DNA of 64,000 bases from positions 126,077,501-126,141,500 of the forward strand of contig NC_091727.1 in assembly GCF_042477335.2 (NCBI RefSeq), written 5' to 3'. This DNA is from Ovis canadensis (lineage: Eukaryota; Chordata; Mammalia; Artiodactyla; Bovidae). This document shows positions 1 to 11,373 of this stretch, in pieces. Every line of letters begins with the position of its first letter. The stretch's first letter is position 1. The translations under genes and the position numbers were made by a program. The notes below the pieces were generated by a model. The model was not told the origin of the DNA, did not search any database, and worked only from the letters and a program-made list of their open reading frames with translations.

Positions 1-33
1 AGATTCTTAACCACTGAGCCACCTAGGAAGCCC
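1..33 (-). mobile_element. Bov-tA SINE, head end, cut by the window start
   Basis: The first bases are the complement of the tRNA-like head of a Bov-tA SINE (the 'gagccacctaggaagccc' end). The body lies before the window. Confidence 0.7.
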
Positions 34-351
34 ATATAATAGAAAGTCTGAAACTTCGGGCTAAGAAGTGAGATTTTTACTTGGTCATGTCCACCATGGA
101 GCTACCCTAGCCTGATCCCAGCTAGTATCCAAGCAACCCCAGGGTGGGTCAGATGCAAAAATCCTCCTGTGCTGCAAGCAGTTAGAGGTGGTATGGCTCC
201 ATATCTCCAGCCATGGCCAAGGGCCCAGCAGGATTCAGAATGAGCAACATCTGCTGTGTCCAAGTCAATCAGTTGTACACTGCTGCACCAATGTCTGCCG
301 TACCAGTGGAAAAGTGGAAGGGGTGGCATAGAAGGGCTTCTTGGCCAAGTA

Positions 352-430
352 TTGGGTTGGCCATAAAGTTTGCTTATTTTTCCATAAGATGTTATGGAAA
401 AGCCCGAAAGAACTTTTTGGCTAACCCTAA
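352..430. mobile_element. Mariner-type MITE, 79-bp hairpin
   Basis: The left end TTGGGTTGGCC and the right end GGCTAACCCTAA are near-perfect inverted repeats. The arms continue inward (AAAGTTTG against GAACTTTTT) to meet around a central TTCCATAAGATGTTATGGAAA palindrome. A TA dinucleotide precedes the left end; the matching right-side TA is now CA. This fits the short non-autonomous mariner elements of cattle and sheep. It encodes nothing. An RNA copy would fold into one long stem, so it could resemble a microRNA precursor. Confidence 0.8.
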
Positions 431-599
431 CACATCAAAAAGTCCCCCTGGGTCATGTAACCCCTTCTGAATATTTTATAGGTGTCCAAGATCCCATCTG
501 GACCCTTACCGCTCCAGGCTGACCAATATCTCTAGAAGTAACAATACTGCCTCCTACCTGAAATGGTTATTAGGAGGATGGAATACGAAAATACATATG

Positions 600-680
600 A
601 AGTACTTAGCATAGTGCCTCACACATGGGAGGCACTCAGTAATGTTAGCTATTCCTACTGTTATTAGCAGCTTCAACAGC
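600..680 (+). repeat. MIR SINE, 3' fragment
   Basis: The text 'gtgcctcacacatgggaggcactcagtaatgttagctatt' follows the MIR tail (cacatagtaggcactcaataaatgttagctatt) with scattered substitutions. Confidence 0.6.
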
Positions 681-1440
681 AGCAACAATAATATTGACCA
701 GTTCAGGAAAGAAATAATAAGGGCTGAACTAAGGCAAAGGTCACTGAGGAATCCAATGAGGACAGCATATTCCTGAAATGAGCAGTCACTGTGGGGCCCC
801 AGAGGTGTAGATAAATGTATCGAGAAAGGCTTCAAGGCTGGTGCCCAGCCAGTGGTGGGCAGGGCAGGTTGCTTGGTCACCAGGCTGAGGTAGGTGATGC
901 CCTGGGAGGTAGCCGCCCTCAAGGCAGGCCCTGTCACCAGGGTTCAATTCCCAGCTCTATTGATCAGGTAGGAACTGTCACTATGGCAGCATCTGCTTGC
1001 CTTCCTTGACGTGGGAGGAGACGCAGGGCCCTCTGGCCTGTTGTCTTGGAGGAAGGCCAGAAGGGAATACGTGCCTGGTGGGACTGCCAAGGGAGGAAAG
1101 GGAGGGGCAGCTAACAAAACTTGGTGCTGCCTGGAGCCAGGTTCCTATGGGAGCTGATAAGCAAGGTCTGCCTTGTCCTTATTTTTGTCACTTTGTGAAC
1201 TATTTGGGGTCCTAGGAATCAATCAGCTGCTGTCCAGAAGCAGCCCAGGTGACACAGCCCAGGTGCAGGGTTTTTGCAGGAAGCTCTCAGGAGGTCTCCA
1301 GGCAGAAAGGCTGTCTCCTCCGCTCACCCTCAACAACAGGCATCAGAAACCTCTGCTGGGGTGGGAGTTAGGTTCAGAAGTGGCCCAGACATGGAGAAGC
1401 CAGGGGCCAAAGAGCCTACAGGGCCACTAAGTTGGCAACT
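681..1440. other. No recognised gene or repeat
   Basis: This is mixed-composition DNA. Its short open frames have no recognisable domains, and I see no repeat family. Confidence 0.4.
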
Positions 1441-1446
1441 GACAAT

Positions 1447-1640
1447 ACTTTCTTGAGCACTTCTACGGGCCCAGCAGTATGCTGAGAACCTTGCAAGAAT
1501 GAGCTTGTTTATTCCTCAAGAAAACCCTATGAGGTGACTACTGTGATTGTTCCCATTATACAGGTGAAGGAACTTAAGTTTAAGGAGGCTGTGCGACTTA
1601 CCCAAAGTTGCTGGACTAGGATTCAGGCGCTCATCATCAT
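1447..1640 (-). repeat. MIR SINE
   Basis: Landmarks of a reversed MIR appear in order: 'tgagcacttct', 'aaaaccctatgaggtgactactgtgattgttcccattatacag' and 'cgacttacccaaagttgctgga...ggattcaggcg'. It is diverged, as expected for an ancient mammalian SINE. Confidence 0.75.
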
Positions 1641-1644
1641 AAAA

Positions 1645-1880
1645 GAAATGGCTGCTCTTTACTGAGCACTAACTATGGGGCAGACCCTTGCTATGTATTA
1701 TCTCTTTGATTCCTTACTATTGCTCTACAACATAGGTGTAATTCTTACTCTTTCCATTGTACAGAGTTAAGGCCATTAGATGGTTAAGAAACTTTCCAAG
1801 ATAGCATAGTTAGTAGGAGACAGAACAGGAATTTGAACTTAAGCAAATGATTCCAACTCTCAGCCCTTGAACCTTCTACT
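1645..1880 (-). repeat. MIR SINE, second copy
   Basis: A second reversed MIR lies almost directly after the first, with 'tttactgagcactaactatggggcagac', 'tattatctctttgattcc' and 'aggaatttgaactta' in the family order. Confidence 0.7.
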
Positions 1881-2024
1881 ACTTCTCTCTCTCTCTTTTT
1901 TTTTTCCCCAGAACAGCTCTTTAACCAGGGAAAACCTGAAAACAACTACAATCATCTATCTTGGACCATTTGTTTTCAATGATCTGCTTGCTTTAATATC
2001 CCCATGGAAACTGGAGAGTCGGGA

Positions 2025-2100
2025 TCATTACAGATGGGAGAACTGAGGCCTAGGAGACCAAATGACTTGTCAGGCATTAGACATGGATCAAGTGACTGAG
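2025..2100 (-). repeat. MIR fragment
   Basis: Only the middle of a reversed MIR is readable ('attacagatgggagaactgaggccta...aaatgacttgtcagg'). Confidence 0.45.
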
Positions 2101-3020
2101 GCCTTAAGAGACCCTTAGGCCCATTGACTCCCATGACTGAATGACAATAATAAGAACAAACCCTCCAGAAAAGAGGTGGGAGTCTTTGTCTGGCATCTCC
2201 AACTCAAAAGAGATTTTAGAGAAATTATAGCCAATGTAAGATCTTTCCAGGAAGGAGCTAAGAAAAAGAAAAAAGAATTGTTTTTCTGTAGCAATGTTAA
2301 ATCGATCCATGCACTCCAGTCAAAGTGAAAACTTGGGCTCCTTCAAATGGGGTCTTAGGTTATGGCGCCAAGACAGACTTGCTCCCACGGGAATATTCTT
2401 GAAATCTCTGGGCATGGATTTGTTGTACTCATGAGTTTGAGTCACATCAACACGAATTCAATGAGTCTGTATTGGTGGATGCCAAATATTCCTTGCCTCA
2501 TGTTGCAAGTTTGATAATGAGAATCAGACAAGAAGGACTTGGGTGAGCTGGAAACCCAAGAATCCAAGCCAACAAGAATGTTGTTTAGCCTATTCTGGGC
2601 CCCTTTCCTGGCTCTCTCCCCTTTTCCAGTCCCCTTTTAGCTGAGAGCATCCAGGAAGTCATTCCCTACCTCTGCTCTTGGCACTGGCTTCCGGAAGGGA
2701 GTGGGAGGAAGAAAATACCAAGTATGTTTCACATCCCCAGGGTCTATGAAACTAGCAATAGTCACAGGGGTCTCAGGAATGTACTTCTCAATGCCAATAG
2801 TTGCAGTTTTACTCAGGTTTCAGTTCTCAAGAATCAAAACCAGGTTCCCAGGCCCACCCCTCCAATGATACTTAATAACCCTGGCAACATTATTCTGCCA
2901 TTAAAACCAACTCCCCCTTCTTTCTTGGTGTTTAAAGTTACTGAGGCTCTTCCGGGCTCAGACTCTTCACACCCAAGAAAATCTGTTGCTGCATAGATTG
3001 GCCTCCAGTACAACCCAGCC
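2101..3020. other. No recognised gene or repeat
   Basis: This is single-copy-looking DNA. The short open frames on both strands lack recognisable domains. Confidence 0.4.
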
Positions 3021-3032
3021 TGATACACACCA

Positions 3033-3272
3033 CAAGGTAGGAGGCAGATACTGTATGCACACGTGCATGTTAGGTTGTATCCAACTCTTTGTTACCCCAT
3101 GGACTGTAGCCCGCCATTATCCTCTGTCCATGAGATTTCCCAGGCAAGAATACTGGAGTGGGTTGTAATTTCCTCTTCCAGGGGATCTTCCAGACCCAGG
3201 GATTGAACCCGCATCTCCCGTGTCTCCTGCATTGCAGGCGGATTTGTTACTGTTTGAGCCATCATGGAAGCC
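3033..3272 (-). mobile_element. Bov-tA SINE with target-site duplication
   Basis: The reversed Bov-tA body ('ccatggactgtagcccgcc', 'caagaatactggagtggg', 'gggattgaacccgcatctcc') ends in the tRNA-like head. It is flanked by TGATACACACCA (3021-3032) and TGATATACACCA (3273-3284), a 12-bp duplication with one difference. Confidence 0.85.
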
Positions 3273-3344
3273 TGATATACACCATGGGGAATCCTTAATA
3301 GCAGAATACTCTGTGTAATCATGCGGGCCCTAGGACCAGACAGA

Positions 3345-3560
3345 TAGATCCACTGTGCTACTCACCAGCTGACTGAACTTGTACAAGTCCCTTAGTGGCT
3401 CTGAGCCTGTTTCCTCCTCTGGGATATGGGAATACTAAGAATGCCTATCTGATGGAGCTGTGGAAGAGATTCAGTGAGATAATGCATGCCGGGACAGTGG
3501 CATGGTACCTGGCACTCGGCTTAGTAAATGATGGCTATAGATAAAGAGGAAGACTTGCTG
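3345..3560 (+). repeat. MIR SINE
   Basis: It reads through MIR landmarks: 'acttgtacaagtcccttagtggctctgagcctgtttcctc', 'gagattcagtgagataatgcatg' and 'tggtacctggcactcggcttagtaaatg'. Confidence 0.75.
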
Positions 3561-3673
3561 TCTCTGAAATTTTGCCTTGAAGAAGTATTTCTCTAGCTCC
3601 AATTTCCCCTGTTATGAAGTGAAGGGCTGAAGGCTGAGACCCGAGGAAAGAAATGGAGCAAAGGGGTGTGTAC

Positions 3674-3791
3674 ATTTTATTTTTTGGTCCCACAGTGCAG
3701 TTGGTGGAATCTTAGGTCCCCTACCAGAGATTGAACCCAGTCTGGCAGTGAGAGTGCTGAGTCCTAACTGTTGGACTGCCTGGGAAATCCC
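3674..3791 (-). mobile_element. CHR-like tRNA-derived SINE
   Basis: A T-rich end leads into 'ggtcccacagtgcagttggtgg', 'ttaggtcccctaccagagattgaaccc' and 'gagtcctaactgttggactgcctgggaa', the reverse of the cetartiodactyl CHR family. Near-identical CAAAGGGGTGTGTAC and CAAAGGCGTGTATC flank it as a probable target-site duplication. Confidence 0.8.
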
Positions 3792-3805
3792 CAAAGGCGT
3801 GTATC

Positions 3806-4580
3806 TTGATGCTGACCCCTTTCCTTTAGGCACTTAGAGAACAGGACAATATTGAGAGAGGGCCTACGGTTGAAGGAAATGAAATCAGTAATGTGATGAA
3901 GTGAGGGGTGATGGGTGGGGAGAAGGTGTTTAAAGAGGGGTGGGGTGGTGGGAGATGAGGGCCTAAAAAGCTCAGAGGTTGAAATCCCATGAAACAAGAG
4001 AACCCACAGCAACACCATGAGCTGAATGAAGGAAAGAGAAAGAAAAGTCTACAAAGTAAAGAAGGGATAGAAGGAAGCTTCAAAAGGGATTCACAGGAGA
4101 GCTTGGGCAGACAGGTCTGAATTCTGGTAACTGCTTTGGCCTTTCTCAGAAATGTTTTGACAGAAGATTTTGGGCCAAAGGTCCTGAAATATGCTCATTA
4201 TTGAATAAATGGTCAGTTTGTTCATTCAGACTTGCTCTTATTAAAAGGAACAGTCTGCTCTCCACTCACTTCTGCAGAAACTAGCCCCAGGGAACAAGGT
4301 CGCAAACCAGCCTCCCCAAATGAGGTCTCATATCACAGGTTTCTAAACCATAGACATAGAGACACCTGGACTTTCCCACTTTGGAAAATGGGTTTCATTC
4401 CCTCAGGCTGGAAAACTCAGTTCTTGCCTCCAGAAAGTTACCACAGGAAGGGGTTATAGCCATCTCTGAATCGTCGAAGGAGCTGGATAACAAATAGTGT
4501 AGCTGGGTCCACTCTTGGAGTTTCCGATTCAACTGGTTGAGGTGGGGACTCCAACATATTTTTTTAACGTGCCTCCAAAT
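3806..4580. other. No recognised gene or repeat
   Basis: The part up to about 4.08 kb is purine-rich on the plus strand (GGGGTG and AAAGAG runs). I recognise no gene or repeat family. Confidence 0.4.
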
Positions 4581-4587
4581 GATTTTG

Positions 4588-4804
4588 GACTTCCCTGGTG
4601 GCTCAGATGGTAAAGCGTCTGCCTCCAATGTGGGAAACCCGGGTTCAATCCTTGGGTCAGGAAGATCTCCTGGAGAAGCAAATGGTAACCCACTCCAGTA
4701 TTTTTGCCTGGAAAATCCCATGGACTGAGAAGCCTGGTAGGCTACAGGCCATGGGGTCACAAAGAGTCGGATACAACTGAGCAACTTCACTTTCACTTTC
4801 ACAC
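4588..4804 (+). mobile_element. Bov-tA SINE with target-site duplication
   Basis: It is a complete head-to-tail copy, from 'gacttccctggtggctcag' to a tail ending 'gagcaacttcactttcactttcac'. GATTTTG occurs on both sides (4581-4587 and 4805-4811). Confidence 0.9.
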
Positions 4805-4889
4805 GATTTTGTTACTAAGCAAGTTTTGACTGGAGACAAATATGCTTTGCTTAGATGAAAGGCACTACAATATAATCTATTCCTAACAA

Positions 4890-5010
4890 AGAGTGAGGAA
4901 TCTGAGGCTCAGAGACATTGAAGCACTTGTTCAAGGTCACACAGCTAATTAGAACAAAACCAGAACTGGGATTCAGGTCTCTGCCTCCCAATTTCCTGTA
5001 AGCTCCACTA
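4890..5010 (-). repeat. MIR SINE
   Basis: Reversed MIR core: 'gaggaatctgaggctcagagacattgaagcacttgttcaaggtcacacagctaatt' followed by 'aactgggattcaggtctctgcc'. Confidence 0.75.
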
Positions 5011-5303
5011 ACTGACTGACTGCTTCTTAATAAGATTGTTCTTTCAAGTTTAAGTATGGGAACAATAGATATCCCCTCCTGATTCTAATGAGTTAAACAG
5101 CAATGCTACCTTTGGGGAATAATCCTTAGAAAACAAAACATGACAATCCCCAGTTCTATGAAAAGCATCAAGCAGAGTTTTAAAAAGAAAGGAAAATATA
5201 GCCCTTTCCCTTATGACCACCCATAAGGAGAAATTCATTACATGATTTATGTGTAGAGACCATATTTGTGGCCATAATGTTTCAGTTATAAATTATTCAG
5301 CAT

Positions 5304-5440
5304 TGGAGAGTTCCCTGGTGGTCCAGTGGTTAGGCCTAGGTGCTTTCACTGCTGTGGCCCTCAGTTCAATCCCTAGTCAGGGAACTGAGATTGTGTAAGC
5401 CATGTAGCACAGCCAAAATAAATAAATAAACAGACAAATA
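5304..5440 (+). mobile_element. CHR-like tRNA-derived SINE with target-site duplication
   Basis: The head 'ttccctggtggtccagtggttagg' keeps tRNA-like A and B boxes ('ggttcaatccc' type). The element ends in an (AAAT)n tail. ATTCAGCAT flanks it at 5295-5303 and 5441-5449. Confidence 0.85.
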
Positions 5441-5474
5441 ATTCAGCATCAAAGAAGGGACACCCTAGCTTTAA

Positions 5475-5714
5475 GAGGAGTGTGTGTGTGTGAGTGTGAG
5501 TGTGTGTGTTCAGTCATGTCCAACTCTTTTGTGACCCCATGGACTGTAGTCGGCCAGGCTCCTCTGTCCATGGGATTTTGCAGGCAAGAATAATGGAGTG
5601 GGTTGCCATTTCCTACTCCAGGGGATCTTCCTGACTCAGGGATTGAACCTGCATCTCTTGTGTCTCCTACATTGGCTGGCGGGTTCTTTACCAGTTGAGC
5701 CACCAGGGAAGCTC
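5475..5714 (-). mobile_element. Bov-tA SINE with GT-repeat tail
   Basis: The reversed Bov-tA body is preceded by an interrupted (GT)n/(GAGTGT)n run that was its 3' tail. The head 'gagccaccagggaagctcc' is at the right. Confidence 0.85.
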
Positions 5715-5910
5715 CAGTACATTCATTAACTTAGCAGCCAAAGCCATTTTTTTTTTTAAAGCAGCAAAGAGCAATAATTCTGGCCATCAGATCCAAGCCT
5801 TTAAAAGAAAAACCCCACATATATTAGATAGGATCTAAAGTCATTTTCCAAATACCAAGATTTTGAGGGAAATGGGAAACCACAAATAATAACTGGCTAT
5901 AGTTCAAATG

Positions 5911-6127
5911 CAGACTTCCCTGGTGGCTCAGAAGGTAAAAGCGTCTGCCTACAATGCAGGAGACCAGGGTTCGATCCCTGGGTCAGGAAGATCCCTTGGA
6001 GGAGGGCATGGCAACCCACTCCAGTATTCTTGCCTGGAGAATCCCATGGACAGAGGAGCCTGGTGGGTTACAGTCCATGGGGTTGCAGAGTTGGACACGA
6101 CTGAATTAACTTACTTGGCACACACAT
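5911..6127 (+). mobile_element. Bov-tA SINE
   Basis: Complete copy: tRNA-like head 'acttccctggtggctcagaaggtaaa', B-box-like 'gttcgatccctgggtc', the BovA body and a tail ending 'gacacgactgaattaactta...cacacaca'. Confidence 0.88.
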
Positions 6128-7070
6128 ATCTATCCCTAGAGGAGAAAAGTGGCCAGATTTTTAACTAGCATGTGTTGGAGGTATGTCAGGAGACTTTTCC
6201 AGCACATCCAACTCTCAGAGCATTTCTCCTTTCCAGATGTGTCTTCTCCATCTGTAAAATGGGTACCAACTATCGCTGCTCTTTCATACCCCACAGCATG
6301 CTCAATCACCCCCAAAGGATTTAAAGGTTGCTACTGCTGCTCTCACTCTTCAGACGAAAGACAGTTCTTAAGCCACAGAAATGACTGCTCTGATACCCAC
6401 CTTCTCCTAATCCTACGTGTGGCCTAAAGCGAACACCAAAATTCCTTGACCATACCTGGATGTTGGCAGCAAAGAGATGCAAGAAGATGAAGCAAGCCAG
6501 GCAGAGTGACAAGAAAAGCTACACCTGTACCTGTTTGTCACTATTCCCTTTGCAGAGGGTGACATCACTGTTTATTTCTATTAGAATAACTCCTCATGGG
6601 AGGGCCTCAAACTTGTCCTCTTTGCAGGAAGGCAAGTCGGAGAGAAGCCGACTCCTACTCAGACCTCAGCCTCTGGAAAATTCTGGAACCAACCTAGCTG
6701 ACCTCTGAGTTCAGTGACGATGCAGCAGTAGCTTTGTTCCAAGTGTCTTACAACATACATCTCTAAAGTTCATCTGTCATTGTCTGCTGCTGCAGCGGCC
6801 ACCAGCAGAAATGACCCTAAATAGCCATTCACTTCACAGTGAATTTAGAGGGACTTGATGTTGGAAAATGCTTTTGACACAGTTCTAGTCGGAGATGAAT
6901 TAAAAAACATGTTTGCTTAAATAATTGAAAGTGAAATGTGTATTAGATGTGTTTCACGTGCAGTTAGGGATTTCTGCCCCAGCCATTGTGATGCCAAACA
7001 CTAGTTCCTGCCTAGCACTTGATTTAAGGTGCCAAATCTGAATTAGCAGAAGATCTCAAGAGGAGGAATA
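6128..7070. other. No recognised gene or repeat
   Basis: This mixed sequence includes a short CTGCTGCTGCAGCGGCC stretch near 6785. I see no coding feature. Confidence 0.4.
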
Positions 7071-7773
7071 AAGTATACTTTGATATACTGCAGTTGGAGT
7101 GCAAATTGGTTTAAAACAATCACTTTAGAAGGCACTTTAGCTATATATATATATATCTGAACAAACCCAATCCCAGGAATTTATCTTAAGGAAATAGTGA
7201 GCCAAACGCATATAATAGAGTCCACAGACATTCGTGGTGGCATTGTTGAAGTGCTCATAAAGGAACAGAGTGGTGGTGATTATTTTTTGAAATCGTAAAC
7301 ATTTCTGTGCAATGAAAATCAAAGTCAAAAGATAAATAATAGACTGTAGTTACTGTATTTGCAATATAGATCACAGTTAAATTATTGCTACTCAAAATAC
7401 ATAGAGAGATTCTGGTTATCACAATGAGCAAGAACAACCCAGTAGAAAAATAGCAAAGGATATGAAATGGCAACACAGAAGAAGAAATGCAGATGTGCCA
7501 GACACATACTTCAGCCTCACTAGCACTCAAAAAAAAAAAAAAAAAAAAACCCAAAGGAAAAGGAGACTTTTTCAGCAATCACATTGTCAAAGATTGAAAG
7601 GATCCACCAACCTAACTGAAATGGGTGAGGAATAGCATGGAGAAATGGCCATTTTGGGGGGAGAAGGTAAGTCACCATCGACTTCCTGGAGGGCAAATAA
7701 GCAGGCTCTCTAAAAAAGAAAAGAGAGATGTGAAAACTAAACTCTTTGAACCAATAAGGTCACTACTGTGAAT

Positions 7774-7998
7774 CTGCGTGTGTGTTCAGACGTTGAGTCA
7801 AGTCCCACTTTTTTGTGATCCAACAGACTGTATCCCGCTGGGCTCCTCTGTTAATGGAACTTTCCAGGCAAGAATACTGGAATGGGTTGCCATTTCCTCC
7901 TTTGGTGGAATCTTCCCAACCCAGGGATTGAACCTGTGTCTCCTAAGTCTCCTGCATTGGTGGGCAGATTCTTTATCACTGAGCCACCTGGAAAGTCC
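7774..7998 (-). mobile_element. Bov-tA SINE with target-site duplication
   Basis: Reversed copy with several substitutions. ACTGTGAAT flanks it exactly (7765-7773 and 7999-8007). Confidence 0.87.
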
Positions 7999-8282
7999 AC
8001 TGTGAATTTACACTGCAAAAATGCTGGCCACAGTATGGAGAGACACTTGCAGAAGGAAGTAGGCTGTACCAATATTTAATAATTTGTAAAATTTGAAACA
8101 ATGTAAAAATTCACCAATAAAGCTTGGATTTAAAAAATTAGGTCACAACGGGATGACAGAATACTATGCAACTGTTAAAAAGAATGAACTAGCTAGATGT
8201 ATACTGGCAGGCAAAGACCTCCAGACACTGTGTCCAGTGAAGTGCACACTATAGAGCAGCATATGGTGTCTCAGTCACATCT

Positions 8283-8467
8283 TCTTTTTTTTAAATATAT
8301 ATATATATTTTTTTCTTTTAGTTTTTTATTTTTTTGATTTTAAAAATCTTTAATTCTTACATGCGTTCCCAAACATGAACCCCCCTCCCACCTCCCTCCC
8401 CATAACATCTCTGTGGGTCATCCCCATGCACCAGCCCCAAGCATGCTGTACCCTGTGTCAGACATAT
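8283..8467 (-). mobile_element. 5'-truncated young ruminant L1, 3' UTR only
   Basis: A T-rich start leads into 'tctttaattcttacatgcgttcccaaacatgaacccccc' and 'ggtcatccccatgcaccagccccaagcatgctg'. This matches the 3' UTR of the full-length L1 at 44.9 kb almost base for base and breaks off after 'cagacat'. It lies inside the old L1M 3' UTR. Confidence 0.88.
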
Positions 8468-8645
8468 TTAGGCACATGAATACATATATGAATATTCATA
8501 GAAACACACACATAACTATACATACCAAACTGTGAACATAGTGGGTAATCAGTGGTGGAGAGGCCAGGAACATTCTACTTCATATTCCTATTTTTACAAG
8601 CCATAAGCATGTATTATTTTGATCATAAAAATGCTTTTTTAAAAC

Positions 8646-9635
8646 AAGAAGTGAGGCAAGCTGTACCACTCCCCCACAATGTCCAGCTCCCACTCCAAAC
8701 CTCTAAAAATGTCCCCTTCAAGGACATGGTGTTCCAGGATCTAAGACAATTTCTAATTCCCAAAGACATGAGCTTTTGCTGTTTAGAAGTTGAACTAGGA
8801 CGAGAAAGTCTGGAAAGAGGTAGAAGGGTTGTGGCATTTTTTTTCAGAAGAGCTTGTTTCATGTAGTGGTGACATTATGGACACCCTTTCTAGAACAATC
8901 TCCCTCTCCCATCCTTCCAAGTCTCCCACCTTTCTTTCTGCCATGCCTCGTTTTCTCCTTATCTCTTTCATAATGTTGGGAGAAAGGGAAATGGCTAGCT
9001 CACTTCAGTTCCTTTTTTGTTTTTCCTTCAACTCCAGGATTCAATCCCATTCTTTCATCCTAAAGAAATTTCACTCTAACCTCTACACCACCCCAGTCTA
9101 TTTGGCACAAGGCTCATCCCAGTACTTCCAATTTCCTCTTAGATAAGACTGACAATTCCAGCTCTGGGAGTCTTCAGAATGTAGCGAGCATCTACAAGTG
9201 ATCCTAGGCTGTGTACCAACACCAACAGCCAGCAGACCAGGAGCTACAAACCTGGATGACCCTGACATTACATGCCTGTGGTAGCGGATGTGGGCCCTTC
9301 TCTGGGGAGTGCATCAGTAGTTTTCATCAGACTTTCAAGGAGGTCCTTGGTCCATGCAATGTTAATAATGACCAAGGTAGAGGGACTGGGATGATTTAAT
9401 CACCCACTGGGTATCTTGGCAGGACACCCAGACCTTACGTTTCCAGATAGCTGCATGGCTTGGTGAATCAGACAACCATACGCTCAAAAGGAATGGAGAT
9501 CCGGAGATACAAGGAAGCAGGCCTTTGAGGCCTCCCAGATAAACCTGTTCCTCTGCTACAGCCCACACAACTCAGCCTTGGACACGACCTCCAAGTCCCA
9601 CTGAATGAGCCAATCCACACTCCCCTGAAATATAC
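8646..9635. other. No recognised gene or repeat
   Basis: A pyrimidine-rich stretch (8880-9140) and mixed DNA. The open frames of about 100 codons here have no recognisable motif. Confidence 0.4.
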
Positions 9636-9639
9636 AAGA

Positions 9640-9798
9640 CTATAGCCAGGCAGGCTCCTTTGTACATGGAATTCTCCAGGCAAGAATACTGGAGTGGGTA
9701 GCCAGTCTCTTCTCCAGGGGATCTTCACAACCCAGTTATCGAACCCAGGTTTGCTGCATTGCAAGCAGATTCTTTACTGTCTAGTCACCAAGGAGGCG
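9640..9798 (-). mobile_element. Bov-tA SINE, partial and diverged
   Basis: The reversed body ('ccaggcaagaatactggagtggg', 'ggggatcttcacaacccag') and head are present. The tail end is missing or degenerate. Confidence 0.8.
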
Positions 9799-9849
9799 CC
9801 ATACAAGGACACAGCTGGGTATAAAGCTGTGTAAAGAGCATAAGGAGGC

Positions 9850-9985
9850 AGCAGATCTGAATTTTAGCTTTTACGAGGACTTCCGTTCTGACATATGGTA
9901 GCTGTGTGACCTTAGGTGGCTTACTGCACTTCTCTGGACCTCATTTGCCTCATCCAAAGAGAACGTTTGAATCAGATGATCTTCA
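9850..9985 (+). repeat. MIR SINE
   Basis: MIR core: 'gtagctgtgtgaccttaggtggcttactgcacttctctggacctcatttgcctcatcc'. Confidence 0.7.
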
Positions 9986-9989
9986 CGAG

Positions 9990-10910
9990 ACACTTGCAGC
10001 TCTACCATGCTATGACTCTCCCCTCCCGGATAGGCATTTCCACTAAGCTCTCCAGGACAGAGAATGACTTCACTCTCACTTTCCAGCATCACATCTTAAA
10101 GTCACACAGTTTCCTCTTGTGGTTAAACCTAAATCCCTCCTACTGCGATGGAAGCTTGCCGCTTGCATGTGGGAAAATGCTGGTCTGTGTGCAGAGCACC
10201 ATAGACTGCTAACTCTAATGCTCTCACCTCAGTCTCTACCTCAAACCCAGTCTGCAATGATTATTTAGTGGTTAATCCTCAAGAACTCTATCCTTTCAAG
10301 GCAGCTTGTAAAGAAAGGAAGGAATTAACAAAGAGTCAAGGGAATCAGGAAGGGTCAATGGTCATGAGAGTGGGTTTTTTTTTTTTTTTTGCTTTAAATT
10401 TCCTTAAAGATGGCCATGACTTCCTACTGGCAAAAGGGACCCTGGATACTGGTCAAGAAACCTCTCCTGCAAATAGGACTCTGGTCCAGATGGGGCACTG
10501 GGGTCACTGGAGAGGAGCCCGTAGCAGTCAGCTTCCAAGATGGTCCTTTAGAACTGCTTCTGCAAGAGGATGAGTCTGAAGGATAAAAGCAATTTTCCAA
10601 CTACATTTAATTCCCACCTCCAGGGCTATCTGGTCAGCAGGGTGTGTTCAGATTGATGGGATTTCCTTGAGGCTGCACTGATGATACCTCTGGACCAGGA
10701 AATTATAGGCCATGCTGAAAGTGTCAGGATGTGAAAGGAAGTAACCCCAGAGAACTGAGTCACCCAAGGTTGGATGAGGATATAGGTTTTCTGCAGTCAA
10801 AGCAGAGCAGAGAACTGAGATAGACTGCCCAATAAGGCAGCAGAAAAACAGGACTAGGGCCCGAACTATCGAGATAATTGCCTTAATTCTTCACTTCCCT
10901 TTTATAATAA
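9990..10910. other. No recognised gene or repeat
   Basis: Mixed DNA with a T17 run at 10376-10392 and nothing recognisable as coding. Confidence 0.4.
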
Positions 10911-10914
10911 CCTT

Positions 10915-11095
10915 GAGTTTATATAGAGCCTTTCTTCTAAGGAGCTCAAAATACTTGCAGAGATATTATCTTAGTTGTCATCACACCATCAGAGTCAGTG
11001 AGAGCAATGATCATTATCAACTTCATTTTACACATGGGGGAAGGAAAGCCTAGAGGGCTGAAGCAAGTCATCCAAGTTTACTCAGCAAGACAATG
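10915..11095 (-). repeat. MIR SINE, diverged
   Basis: Reversed MIR-like text: 'atattatcttagttgtcatcacacca', 'cattttacacatgggggaagg' and 'gcaagtcatccaagtttactcagcaag'. Confidence 0.55.
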
Positions 11096-11308
11096 ACAGC
11101 CTCCAAACTCAGTGCAAAAATGCTCTTGCCTGGCATTGCCCAAAGAATGTTCTTCCCCACACCAGCTCAGCCAAATGCTTGCTGGAACACCAGGTTCTGT
11201 GGGCAAAGATATATACACTGGCCTAGTGACGGCTTTTAGAAGCCCTGCAATAAACAATACTGTTTCTGTTTAAGCAAGACTTTCTCAAATTTAACCACAG
11301 AACTCAGT

Positions 11309-11373
11309 GGGTGTGTGTGTGTGTGGGGGGTGGGTGAGTGGGTGTGTGTGTGGGGGGGTGTGAGTGTGTGTGT
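11309..11373 (+). repeat. GT/G-rich simple repeat
   Basis: (GT)n blocks alternate with GGGGGG and GTGAGTGGGT interruptions. It is a compound, G-rich microsatellite. Confidence 0.9.

Larger units (their letters stand above)
7075..8645 (+). mobile_element. Old mammalian L1 (L1M), fragmented
   Basis: Pieces of the ORF2 3' part and 3' UTR of an old L1 are readable: 'aatcccaggaatttatcttaaggaaatagtgag', 'gaagaagaaatgcagatg...cctcactagcactc', 'atgacagaatactatgcaactgttaaaaagaatga' and, at the end, 'cataccaaactgtgaaca...ccataagcatgtattattttgat'. The pieces are partly out of consensus order, so rearrangement or more than one insertion is likely. A Bov-tA SINE and a young L1 tail interrupt it. Confidence 0.65.

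Noticed and set aside
4588..4660. tRNA-like A and B boxes at SINE heads, considered as tRNA genes
   Set aside because: No cloverleaf with paired acceptor and anticodon arms can be formed; these are the promoter remnants of tRNA-derived SINEs.
4395..4802. 135-codon minus-strand frame containing LFVTPW and QEYWSGLP-like motifs
   Set aside because: The same peptide strings recur at nearly every Bov-tA copy in the window; they are SINE translations, not a protein family.
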